This document shows, piece after piece, positions 50,365-61,908 of a stretch of 64,000 nt of DNA. Position 1 is the first letter of the stretch. The number at the start of each line of letters is the position of its first letter. A program made the translations under genes and the position numbers. The DNA is from Hippasteria phrygiana. Lineage: Eukaryota > Echinodermata > Asteroidea > Valvatida > Goniasteridae. The DNA is taken from assembly GCA_037893225.1 (NCBI GenBank), contig JAZGUH010000204.1, forward strand, positions 1,116,001 to 1,180,000, in the 5' to 3' direction. The notes under the pieces were generated by a model. The model was not told the origin of the DNA and did not search any database. It saw nothing but the letters and a program-made list of their open reading frames with translations.

Positions 50365-52206
50365 ATGAAATATCAACCAAATCCAGTAATTTTGACATGT
50401 ATGTATAGCTTAGATCTGGCGCTACATGTTGCAATTATCGGCGGCTTCTTAGGGTTAAAACTTGTGGAGAAAATTCAAACCTCGCAATGTTTATTTTCTT
50501 TCCGGCCAACATCTGTGTGCATGTTACCGTCTATTTATTGCTCCATGCATGTCAAATTCCCTGGGGTATGGACTTGCTTTACTCATTCATAATTGCATGA
50601 AATATCAACCAAATACAGTAATTTTGACATGTATGGATAGCTTAGATCTGGCGCTACATGTTGCAATTATCGGCGGCTTCTTAGAATTAACACTTGTGGA
50701 GAAAATTCAAACCTCGCAATGTTTATTTTCTTTCCGGCCAACATCTGTGTACATATTACCGTCTATGTATTGCTCCATGCATGTTAAATTCCCTGGGGTC
50801 TGGACTTGCTTTACTCATTCATAATTGCATGAAATATCAACCAAATTCAGTAATGTTGACATGTATGTATAGCTTAGATCTGGCGCTACATGTTGCAATC
50901 ATCGGCGGCTTCTTAGAGTTAACACTTGAGAAGAAAATTCAAACCTCGCAATGTTTATTTTCTTTCCGGCCAACATCTGTGTACATATTACCGTCTATTT
51001 ATTGCTCCATGCATGTCAAATTCCCTGGGGTATGGACTTGCTTTATTCATTCATAATTGCATGAAATATCAACCAAATGCAGTATTTTTGACATGTATGG
51101 ATAGCTTAGATCTGGCGCTACATGTTGCAATCATCGGCGGCTTCCTAGAGTTAAAACTTGTGGAGAAAATTCAAACCTCGCAATGTTTATTTTCTTTCCG
51201 GCCAACATATGTGTACATGTTACCGTCTATTTATTGCTCCATGCATGTCAAATTCCCTGGGGTATAGACTTGCTTTACTCATTCAAAATTGCATGAAATA
51301 TCAACCAAATCCAGTAATTTTGACATGTATGTATAGCTTAGATCTGGCGCTACATGTTGCAATCATCGGCGGCTACCCAGAGTTAAAACTTGTAGAGAAA
51401 ATTCGAACCTCGCAATGTTTATTTTCTTTCCGGCCAACACCTGTGTACATATTACCGTCTATTTATTGCTCCATGCCTGTCAAATTCCCTGGGGTATGGA
51501 CTTGCTTTACTCATTCATAATTGCATGAAATATCAACCAAATCCAGTAATTTTGACATGTATGTATAGCTTAGATCTGGCGCTACATGTTGCAATTATCG
51601 GCGGCTTCTTAGAGTTAAAACTTGTGGAGAAAATTCAAACCTCGCAATGTTTATTTTCTTTCCGGCCAACATCTGTCTATTTATTGCTCCATGCATGTCA
51701 AATTCCCTGGGGTATGGACTTGCTTTACTCATTCATAATTGCATGAAATATCAACCAAATACAGTAATTCTGACATGTATGGATAGCTTAGATCTGGCGC
51801 TACATGTTGCAATTATCGGCGGCTTCTTAGAGTTAACACTTGTAGAGAAAATTCAAACCTCGCAATGTTTATTTTCTTCCCGGCCACCATCTGTGTGCAT
51901 ATTACCTTTTATTTATTGCTCCATGCCTGTCAAATTCCCTGGGGTATGGACTTGCTTTACTCATTCATAATTGCATGAAATATCAACCAAATTCAGTAAT
52001 GTTGACATGTATGTATAGCTTAGATCTGGCGCTACATGTTGCAATTATCGGCGGCTTCTTAGAGTTAAAACTTGTGGAGAAAATTCAAACCTCGCAATGT
52101 TTATTTTCTTTCCGGCCAACATCTGTGTACATATTACCGTCTATTTATTGCTCCATGCGTGTCAAATTCCCTGGGGTATGGACTTGCTTTACTCATTCAT
52201 AATTGC
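50365..52206. repeat. 8-mer HOR with short A (1,842 bp), copy 1
   Basis: D2, N, E-like (with CACTTGAGAAGAAAAT), P, M, A, B, K: seven full monomers plus one 218-bp monomer. Rare markers are CTATGTATTG with CATGTTAAATTCC and GGTCTGG in N (50597), and GGTATAGACTTG with CATTCAAAATTGC in P (51061). The same order recurs from 52207 at +1,842. Confidence 0.9.
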
Positions 52207-54048
52207 ATGAAATATCAACCAAATACAGTTATTTTGACATGTATGGATAGCTTAGATCTGGCGCTACATGTTGCAATTATCGGCGGCTTCTTAGGGTTAA
52301 AACTTGTGGAGAAAATTCAAACCTCGCAATGTTTATTTTCTTTCCGGCCAACATCTGTGTGCATGTTACCGTCTATTTATTGCTCCATGCATGTCAAATT
52401 CCCTGGGGTATGGACTTGCTTTACTCATTCATAATTGCATGAAATATCAACCAAATACAGTAATTTTGACATGTATGGATAGCTTAGATCTGGCGCTACA
52501 TGTTGCAATTATCGGCGGCTTCTTAGAATTAACACTTGTGGAGAAAATTCAAACCTCGCAATGTTTATTTTCTTTCCGGCCAACATCTGTGTACATATTA
52601 CCGTCTATGTATTGCTCCATGCATGTTAAATTCCCTGGGGTCTGGACTTGCTTTACTCATTCATAATTGCATGAAATATCAACCAAATTCAGTAATGTTG
52701 ACATGTATGTATAGCTTAGATCTGGCGCTACATGTTGCAATCATCGGCGGCTTCTTAGAGTTAACACTTGAGAAGAAAATTCAAACCTCGCAATGTTTAT
52801 TTTCTTTCCGGCCAACATCTGTGTACATATTACCGTCTATTTATTGCTCCATGCATGTCAAATTCCCTGGGGTATGGACTTGCTTTATTCATTCATAATT
52901 GCATGAAATATCAACCAAATGCAGTATTTTTGACATGTATGGATAGCTTAGATCTGGCGCTACATGTTGCAATCATCGGCGGCTTCCTAGAGTTAAAACT
53001 TGTGGAGAAAATTCAAACCTCGCAATGTTTATTTTCTTTCCGGCCAACATATGTGTACATGTTACCGTCTATTTATTGCTCCATGCATGTCAAATTCCCT
53101 GGGGTATAGACTTGCTTTACTCATTCAAAATTGCATGAAATATCAACCAAATCCAGTAATTTTGACATGTATGTATAGCTTAGATCTGGCGCTACATGTT
53201 GCAATCATCGGCGGCTACCCAGAGTTAAAACTTGTAGAGAAAATTCGAACCTCGCAATGTTTATTTTCTTTCCGGCCAACACCTGTGTACATATTACCGT
53301 CTATTTATTGCTCCATGCCTGTCAAATTCCCTGGGGTATGGACTTGCTTTACTCATTCATAATTGCATGAAATATCAACCAAATCCAGTAATTTTGACAT
53401 GTATGTATAGCTTAGATCTGGCGCTACATGTTGCAATTATCGGCGGCTTCTTAGAGTTAAAACTTGTGGAGAAAATTCAAACCTCGCAATGTTTATTTTC
53501 TTTCCGGCCAACATCTGTCTATTTATTGCTCCATGCATGTCAAATTCCCTGGGGTATGGACTTGCTTTACTCATTCATAATTGCATGAAATATCAACCAA
53601 ATACAGTAATTCTGACATGTATGGATAGCTTAGATCTGGCGCTACATGTTGCAATTATCGGCGGCTTCTTAGAGTTAACACTTGTAGAGAAAATTCAAAC
53701 CTCGCAATGTTTATTTTCTTCCCGGCCACCATCTGTGTGCATATTACCTTTTATTTATTGCTCCATGCCTGTCAAATTCCCTGGGGTATGGACTTGCTTT
53801 ACTCATTCATAATTGCATGAAATATCAACCAAATTCAGTAATGTTGACATGTATGTATAGCTTAGATCTGGCGCTACATGTTGCAATTATCGGCGGCTTC
53901 TTAGAGTTAAAACTTGTGGAGAAAATTCAAACCTCGCAATGTTTATTTTCTTTCCGGCCAACATCTGTGTACATATTACCGTCTATTTATTGCTCCATGC
54001 GTGTCAAATTCCCTGGGGTATGGACTTGCTTTACTCATTCATAATTGC
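52207..54048. repeat. 8-mer HOR with short A (1,842 bp), copy 2
   Basis: Same as 50365-52206 except the first monomer, which begins B2-like (ACAGTTATTTTG, ATGGATAG) and ends as D2. All rare N, E-like and P markers are shared, and M (53135) shares CAACACCTGTG with 51293. Confidence 0.9.
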
Positions 54049-55890
54049 ATGAAATATCAACCAAATACAGTTATTTTGACATGTATGGATAGCTTAGATC
54101 TGGCGCTACATGTTGCAATTATCGGCGGCTTCTTAGAGTTAACACTTGTGGAGAAAATTCAAACCTCGCAATGTTTATTTTCTTTCCGGCCACCATCTGT
54201 GTGCATATTACCTTTTATTTATTGCTCCATGCCTGTCAAATTCCCTGGGGTATGGACTTGCTTTACTCATTCATAATTGCATGAAATATCAACCAAATGC
54301 AGTAATTTTGACTTGTATGTATAGCTTAGATCTGGCGCTACATGTTGCAATCATCGGCGGCTTCCCAGAGTTAAAACTTGTAGAGAAAATTCAAACCTCG
54401 CAATGTTTATTTTCTTTCCGGCCAACATCTGTGTACATGTTACCGTCTATTTATTGCTCCATGCCTGTCAAATTCCCTGGGGTATGGACTTGCTTTACTC
54501 ATTCATAATTGCATGAAATATCAACCAAATGCAGTAATTTTGACTTGTATGTATAGCTTAGATCTGGCGCTACATGTTGCAATCATCGGCGGCTTCCCAG
54601 AGTTAAAACTTGTAGAGAAAATTCAAACCTCGCAATGTTTATTTTCTTTCCGGCCAACATCTGTGTACATATTACCGTCTATGTATTGCTCCATGCATGT
54701 TAAATTCCCTGGGGTATGGACTTGCTTTATTCATTCATAATTGCATGAAATATCAACCAAATGCAGTATTTTTGACATGTATGGATAGCTTAGATCTGGC
54801 GCTACATGTTGCAATCATCGGCGGCTTCCTAGAGTTAAAACTTGTGGAGAAAATTCAAACCTCGCAATGTTTATTTTCTTTCCGGCCAACATATGTGTAC
54901 ATGTTACCGTCTATTTATTGCTCCATGCATGTCAAATTCCCTGGGGTATAGACTTGCTTTACTCATTCAAAATTGCATGAAATATCAACCAAATCCAGTA
55001 ATTTTGACATGTATGTATAGCTTAGATCTGGCGCTACATGTTGCAATCATCGGCGGCTACCCAGAGTTAAAACTTGTAGAGAAAATTCGAACCTCGCAAT
55101 GTTTATTTTCTTTCCGGCCAACATCTGTGTACATATTACCGTCTATTTATTGCTCCATGCCTGTCAAATTCCCTGGGGTATGGACTTGCTTTACTCATTC
55201 ATAATTGCATGAAATATCAACCAAATCCAGTAATTTTGACATGTATGTATAGCTTAGATCTGGCGCTACATGTTGCAATTATCGGCGGCTTCTTAGAGTT
55301 AAAACTTGTGGAGAAAATTCAAACCTCGCAATGTTTATTTTCTTTCCGGCCAACATCTGTCTATTTATTGCTCCATGCATGTCAAATTCCCTGGGGTATG
55401 GACTTGCTTTACTCATTCATAATTGCATGAAATATCAACCAAATACAGTAATTCTGACATGTATGGATAGCTTAGATCTGGCGCTACATGTTGCAATTAT
55501 CGGCGGCTTCTTAGAGTTAACACTTGTAGAGAAAATTCAAACCTCGCAATGTTTATTTTCTTCCCGGCCACCATCTGTGTGCATATTACCTTTTATTTAT
55601 TGCTCCATGCCTGTCAAATTCCCTGGGGTATGGACTTGCTTTACTCATTCATAATTGCATGAAATATCAACCAAATTCAGTAATGTTGACATGTATGTAT
55701 AGCTTAGATCTGGCGCTACATGTTGCAATTATCGGCGGCTTCTTAGAGTTAAAACTTGTGGAGAAAATTCAAACCTCGCAATGTTTATTTTCTTTCCGGC
55801 CAACATCTGTGTACATATTACCGTCTATTTATTGCTCCATGCGTGTCAAATTCCCTGGGGTATGGACTTGCTTTACTCATTCATAATTGC
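54049..55890. repeat. 8-mer HOR with short A (1,842 bp), copy 3 with L-L replacement
   Basis: B2-like, L, L, P, M, A, B, K. The L at 54281 has GTACATGTTACC. The L at 54513 carries the N-type tail CTATGTATTG and CATGTTAAATTCC, and the E-like TTTATTCATTC, so it is a multi-part mosaic. Two monomers (N and E-like) of copies 1-2 are replaced without changing the unit length. Confidence 0.88.
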
Positions 55891-57732
55891 ATGAAATATC
55901 AACCAAATACAGTTATTTTGACATGTATGGATAGCTTAGATCTGGCGCTACATGTTGCAATTATCGGCGGCTTCTTAGAGTTAACACTTGTGGAGAAAAT
56001 TCAAACCTCGCAATGTTTATTTTCTTTCCGGCCACCATCTGTGTGCATATTACCTTTTATTTATTGCTCCATGCCTGTCAAATTCCCTGGGGTATGGACT
56101 TGCTTTACTCATTCATAATTGCATGAAATATCAACCAAATGCAGTAATTTTGACTTGTATGTATAGCTTAGATCTGGCGCTACATGTTGCAATCATCGGC
56201 GGCTTCCCAGAGTTAAAACTTGTAGAGAAAATTCAAACCTCGCAATGTTTATTTTCTTTCCGGCCAACATCTGTGTACATGTTACCGTCTATTTATTGCT
56301 CCATGCCTGTCAAATTTCCTGGGGTATGGACTTGCTTTACTCATTCATAATTGCATGAAATATCAACCAAATGCAGTAATTTTGACTTGTATGTATAGCT
56401 TAGATCTGGCGCTACATGTTGCAATCATCGGCGGCTTCCCAGAGTTAAAACTTGTAGAGAAAATTCAAACCTCGCAATGTTTATTTTCTTTCCGGCCAAC
56501 ATCTGTGTACATATTACCGTCTATGTATTGCTCCATGCATGTTAAATTCCCTGGGGTATGGACTTGCTTTACTCATTCATAATTGCATGAAATATCAACC
56601 AAATTCAGTAATGTTGACATGTATGTATAGCTTAGATCTGGCGCTACATGTTGCAATCATCGGCGGCTTCTTAGAGTTAACACTTGAGAAGAAAATTCAA
56701 ACCTCGCAATGTTTATTTTCTTTCCGGCCAACATCTGTGTACATATTACCGTCTATTTATTGCTCCATGCATTTCAAATTCCCTGGGGTATGGACTTGCT
56801 TTATTCATTCATAATTGCATGAAATATCAACCAAATGCAGTATTTTTGACATGTATGGATAGCTTAGATCTGGCGCTACATGTTGCAATCATCGGCGGCT
56901 TCCTAGAGTTAAAACTTGTGGAGAAAATTCAAACCTCGCAATGTTTATTTTCTTTCCGGCCAACATATGTGTACATGTTACCGTCTATTTATTGCTCCAT
57001 GCATGTCAAATTCCCTGGGGTATAGACTTGCTTTACTCATTCAAAATTGCATGAAATATCAACCAAATCCAGTAATTTTGACATGTATGTATAGCTTAGA
57101 TCTGGCGCTACATGTTGCAATCATCGGCGGCTACCCAGAGTTAAAACTTGTAGAGAAAATTCGAACCTCGCAATGTTTATTTTCTTTCCGGCCAACATCT
57201 GTGTACATATTACCGTCTATTTATTGCTCCATGCCTGTCAAATTCCCTGGGGTATGGACTTGCTTTACTCATTCATAATTGCATGAAATATCAACCAAAT
57301 CCAGTAATTTTGACATGTATGTATAGCTTAGATCTGCCGCTACATGTTGCAATTATCGGCGGCTTCTTAGAGTTAAAACTTGTGGAGAAAATTCAAACCT
57401 CGCAATGTTTATTTTCTTTCCGGCCAACATCTGTCTATTTATTGCTCCATGCATGTCAAATTCCCTGGGGTATGGACTTGCTTTACTCATTCATAATTGC
57501 ATGAAATATCAACCAAATACAGTAATTCTGACATGTATGGATAGCTTAGATCTGGCGCTACATGTTGCAATTATCGGCGGCTTCTTAGAGTTAACACTTG
57601 TAGAGAAAATTCAAACCTCGCAATGTTTATTTTCTTTCCGGCCACCATCTGTGTGCATATTACCTTTTATTTATTGCTCCATGCCTGTCAAATTCCCTGG
57701 GGTATGGACTTGCTTTACTCATTCATAATTGC
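55891..57732. repeat. 8-mer-derived unit, copy 4 (B2-L-L-E-like-P-M-A-B)
   Basis: Here L-L is followed by the E-like monomer (CACTTGAGAAGAAAAT, 56587) before P, so the spacing from A to the previous A is 2,074 bp (one extra monomer). The E-like monomer has a private CATTTCAAATTCC. A at 57283 has GATCTGCCGC. B at 57501 has H-type TTTCCGGCCACC. Confidence 0.87.
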
Positions 57733-58196
57733 ATGAAATATCAACCTAATGCAGTAATTTTGACATGTATGTATAGCTTAGATCTGGCGCTACATGTTGC
57801 AATCATCGGCGGCTTCTTAGAGTTCAAACTTGTAGAGAAAATTCAAACCTCGCAATGTTTATTTTCTTTCCGGCCAACATCTGTGTACATATTACCGTCT
57901 ATTTATTGCTCCACGCACGTCAAATTCCCTGGGGTATGGACTTGCTTTACTCATTCATAATTGCATGAAATATCAACCAAATCCAGTAATTTTGACATGT
58001 ATGTATAGCTTAGATCTGGCGCTACATGTTGCAATCATCGGCGGCTTCCCAGAGTTAAAACTTGTGGAGAAAATTCGAACCTCGCAATGTTTATTTTCTT
58101 TCCGGCCAACATCTGTGTACATATTACCGTCTATTTATTGCTCCATGCCTGTCAAATTCCCTGGGGTATGGACTTGCTTTACTCATTCATAATTGC
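57733..58196. repeat. I-(F/J-like) dimer before the second 16-mer
   Basis: I (57733) has a private CAACCTAATGC. The following monomer (57965) combines AATCCAGTAA and CTTCCCAG with GTGGAG and ATTCGAAC. No partner repeat was found next to it. Confidence 0.82.
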
Positions 58197-61100
58197 ATGA
58201 AATATCAACCAAATTCAGTAATTTTGACATGTATGTATAGCTTAGATCTGGCGCTACATGTTGCAATTATCGGCGGCTTCTTAGAATTAACACTTGTGGA
58301 AAAAATTCAAACCTCGCAATGTTTATTTTCTTTCCGGCCAACATCTGTGTACATATTACCGTCTATTTATTGCTCCATGCATGTCAAATTCCCTGGGGTA
58401 TGGACTTGCTTTACTCATTCATAATTGCATGAAATATCAACCAAATTCAGTAATTTTGACATGTATGTATAGCTTAGATCTGGCGCTACATGTTGCAATC
58501 ATCGGCGGCTTCTTAGAGTTAACACTTGTGGAGAAAATTCAAACCTCGCAATGTTTATTTTCTTTCCGGCCAACATCTGTGTACATATTACCGTCTATTT
58601 ATTGCTCCATGCATGTCAAATTCCCTGGGGTATGGACTTGCTTTATTCATTCATAATTGCATGAAATATCAACCAAATGCAGTATTTTTGACATGTATGG
58701 ATAGCTTAGATCTGGCGCTACATGTTGCAATCATCGGCGGCTTCCTAGAGTTAAAACTTGTGGAGAAAATTCAAACCTCGCAATGTTTATTTTCTTTCCG
58801 GCCAACATATGTGTGCATGTTACCGTCTATTTATTGCTCCATGCATGTCAAATTCCCTGGGGTATAGACTTGCTTTACTCATTCAAAATTGCATGAAATA
58901 TCAACCAAATCCAGTAATTTTGACATGTATGTATATCTTAGATCTGGCGCTACATGTTGCAATTATCGGCGGCTTCTTAGGGTTAAAACTTGTGGAGAAA
59001 ATTCAAACCTCGCAATGTTTATTTTCTTTCCGGCCAACATCTGTGTGCATGTTACCGTCTATTTATTGCTCCATGCATGTCAAATTCCCTGGGGTATGGA
59101 CTTGCGTTACTCATTCATAATTGCATGAAATATCAACCAAATACAGTAATTTTGACATGTATGGATAGCTTAGATCTGGCGCTACATGTTGCAATTATCG
59201 GCGGCTTCTTAGAATTAACACTTGTGGAGAAAATTCAAACCTCGCAATGTTTATTTTCTTTCCGGCGAACATCTGTGTACATATTACCGTCTATTTATTG
59301 CTCCATGCATGTCAAATTCCCTGGGGTATGGACTTGCTTTACTCATTTATAATTGCATGAAATATCAACCAAATCCAGTAATTTTGACATGTATGTATAG
59401 CTTAGATCTGGCGCTACATGTTGCAATCATCGGCGGCTTCCCAGAGTTAAAACTTGTGGAGAAAATTCGAACCTCGCAATGTTTATTTTCTTTCCGGCCA
59501 ACATCTGTGTACATATTACCGTCTATTTATTGCTCCATGCCTGTCAAATTCCCTGGGGTATGGACTTGCTTTACTCATTCATAATTGCATGAAATATCAA
59601 CCAAATTCAGTAATGTTGACATGTATGTATAGCTTAGATCTGGCGCTACATGTTGCAATTATCGGCGGCTTCTTAGAGTTAAAACTTGTGGAGAAAATTC
59701 AAACCTCGCAATGTTTATTTTCTTTCCGGCCAACATCTGTGTACATATTACCGTCTATTTATTGCTCCATGCGTGTCAAATTCCCTGGGGTATGGACTTG
59801 CTTTACTCATTCATAATTGCATGAAATATCAACCAAATACAGTTATTTTGACATGTATGGATAGCTTAGATCTGGCGCTACATGTTGCAATTATCGGCGG
59901 CTTCTTAGAGTTAACACTTGTGGAGAAAATTCAAACCTCGCAATGTTTATTTTCTTTCCGGCCACCATCTGTGTGCATATTACCTTTTATTTATTGCTCC
60001 ATGCCTGTCAAATTCCCTGGGGTATGGACTTGCTTTACTCATTCATAATTGCATGAAATATCAACCAAATGCAGTAATTTTGACTTGTATGTATAGCTTA
60101 GATCTGGCGCTACATGTTGCAATCATCGGCGGCTTCCCAGAGTTAAAACTTGTAGAGAAAATTCAAACCTCGCAATGTTTATTTTCTTTCCGGCCAACAT
60201 CTGTGTACATGTTACCGTCTATTTATTGCTCCATGCCTGTCAAATTCCCTGGGGTATGGACTTGCTTTACTCATTCATAATTGCATGAAATATCAACCAA
60301 ATGCAGTAATTTTGACTTGTATGTATAGCTTAGATCTGGCGCTACATGTTGCAATCACCGGCGGCTTCCCAGAGTTAAAACTTGTAGAGAAAATTCAAAC
60401 CTCGCAATGTTTATTTTCTTTCCGGCCAACATCTGTGTACATATTACCGTCTATTTATTGCTCCATGCATGTCAAATTCCCTGGGGTATGGACTTGCTTT
60501 ACTCATTCATAATTGCATGAAATATCAACCAAATTCAGTAATTTTGACATGTATGGATAGCTTAGATCTGGCGCTACATGTTGCAATTATCGGCGGCTTC
60601 TTAGAGCTGACACTTGTAGAGAAAAATCAAACCTCGCAATGTTTATTTTCTTTCCGGCCACCATCTGTGTGCATATTACCTTTTATTTATTGCTCCATGC
60701 CTGTCAAATTCCCTGGGGTATGGACTTGCTTTACTCATTCATAATTGCATGAAATATCAACCAAATTCAGTAATTTTGACATGTATGTATAGCTTAGATC
60801 TGGCGCTACATGTTGCAATTATCGGCGGCTTCTTAGGGTTAAAACTTGTGGAGAAAATTCAAACCTCGCAATGTTTATTTTCTTTCCGGCCAACATCTGT
60901 GTGCATGTTACCGTCTATTTATTGCTCCATGCATGCCAAATTCCCTGGGGTATGGACTTGCTTTACTCATTCATAATTGCATGAAATATCAACCAAATCC
61001 AGTAATTTTGACATGTATGTATAGCTTAGATCTGGCGCTACATGTTGCAATTATCGGCGGCTTCTTAGAGTTAAAACTTGTGGAGAAAATTCAAACCTCG

Positions 61101-61908
61101 CAATGTTTATTTTCTTTCCGGCCAACATCTGTGTACATATTACCGTCTATTTATTGCTCCATGCGTGTCAAATTCCCTGGGGTATGGACTTGCTTTACTC
61201 ATTCATAATTGCATGAAATATCAACCAAATACAGTTATTTTGACATGTATGGATAGCTTAGATCTGGCGCTACATGTTGCAATTATCGGCGGCTTCTTAG
61301 AGTTAACACTTGTGGAGAAAATTCAAACCTCGCAATGTTTATTTTCTTTCCGGCCACCATCTGTGTGCATATTACCTTTTATTTATTGCTCCATGCCTGT
61401 CAAATTCCCTTGGGTATGGACTTGCTTTACTCATTCATAATTGCATGAAATATCAACCAAATACAGTAATTTTGACATGTATGGATAGCTTAGATCTGGC
61501 GCTACATGTTGCAATTATCGGCGGCTTCTTAGAATTAACACTTGTGGAAAAAATTCAAACCTCGCAATGTTTATTTTCTTTCCGGCCAACATCTGTGTAC
61601 ATATTACCGTCTATTTATTGCTCCATGCCTGTCAAATTCCCTGGGGTATGGACTTGCTTTACTCATTCATAATTGCATGAAATATCAACCAAATTCAGTA
61701 ATTTTGACATGTATGTATAGCTTAGATCTGGCGCTACATGTTGCAATTATCGGCGGCTTCTTAGGGTTAAAACTTGTGGAGAAAATTCAAACCTCGCAAT
61801 GTTTATTTTCTTTCCGGCCAACATCTGTGTGCATGTTACCGTCTATTTATTGCTCCATGCATGTCAAATTCCCTGGGGTATGGACTTGCTTTACTCATTC
61901 ATAATTGC
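58197..61908. repeat. 16-mer HOR family II (3,712 bp), copy 1
   Basis: Sixteen 232-bp monomers: N', E-like, P, D2, N, F, K, B2, L, L, H, D2, K, B2, N', D2. N' is an N form with GTGGAAAAAAT. Markers that recur at +3,712: GTATATCTTAG and TTGCGTTACTC in D2 (58893), CCGGCGAACATC and CTCATTTATAATTG in N (59125), and CATATGTGTGCATG with GGTATAGAC in P (58661). The unit length equals family I but the monomer order differs. Confidence 0.9.
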
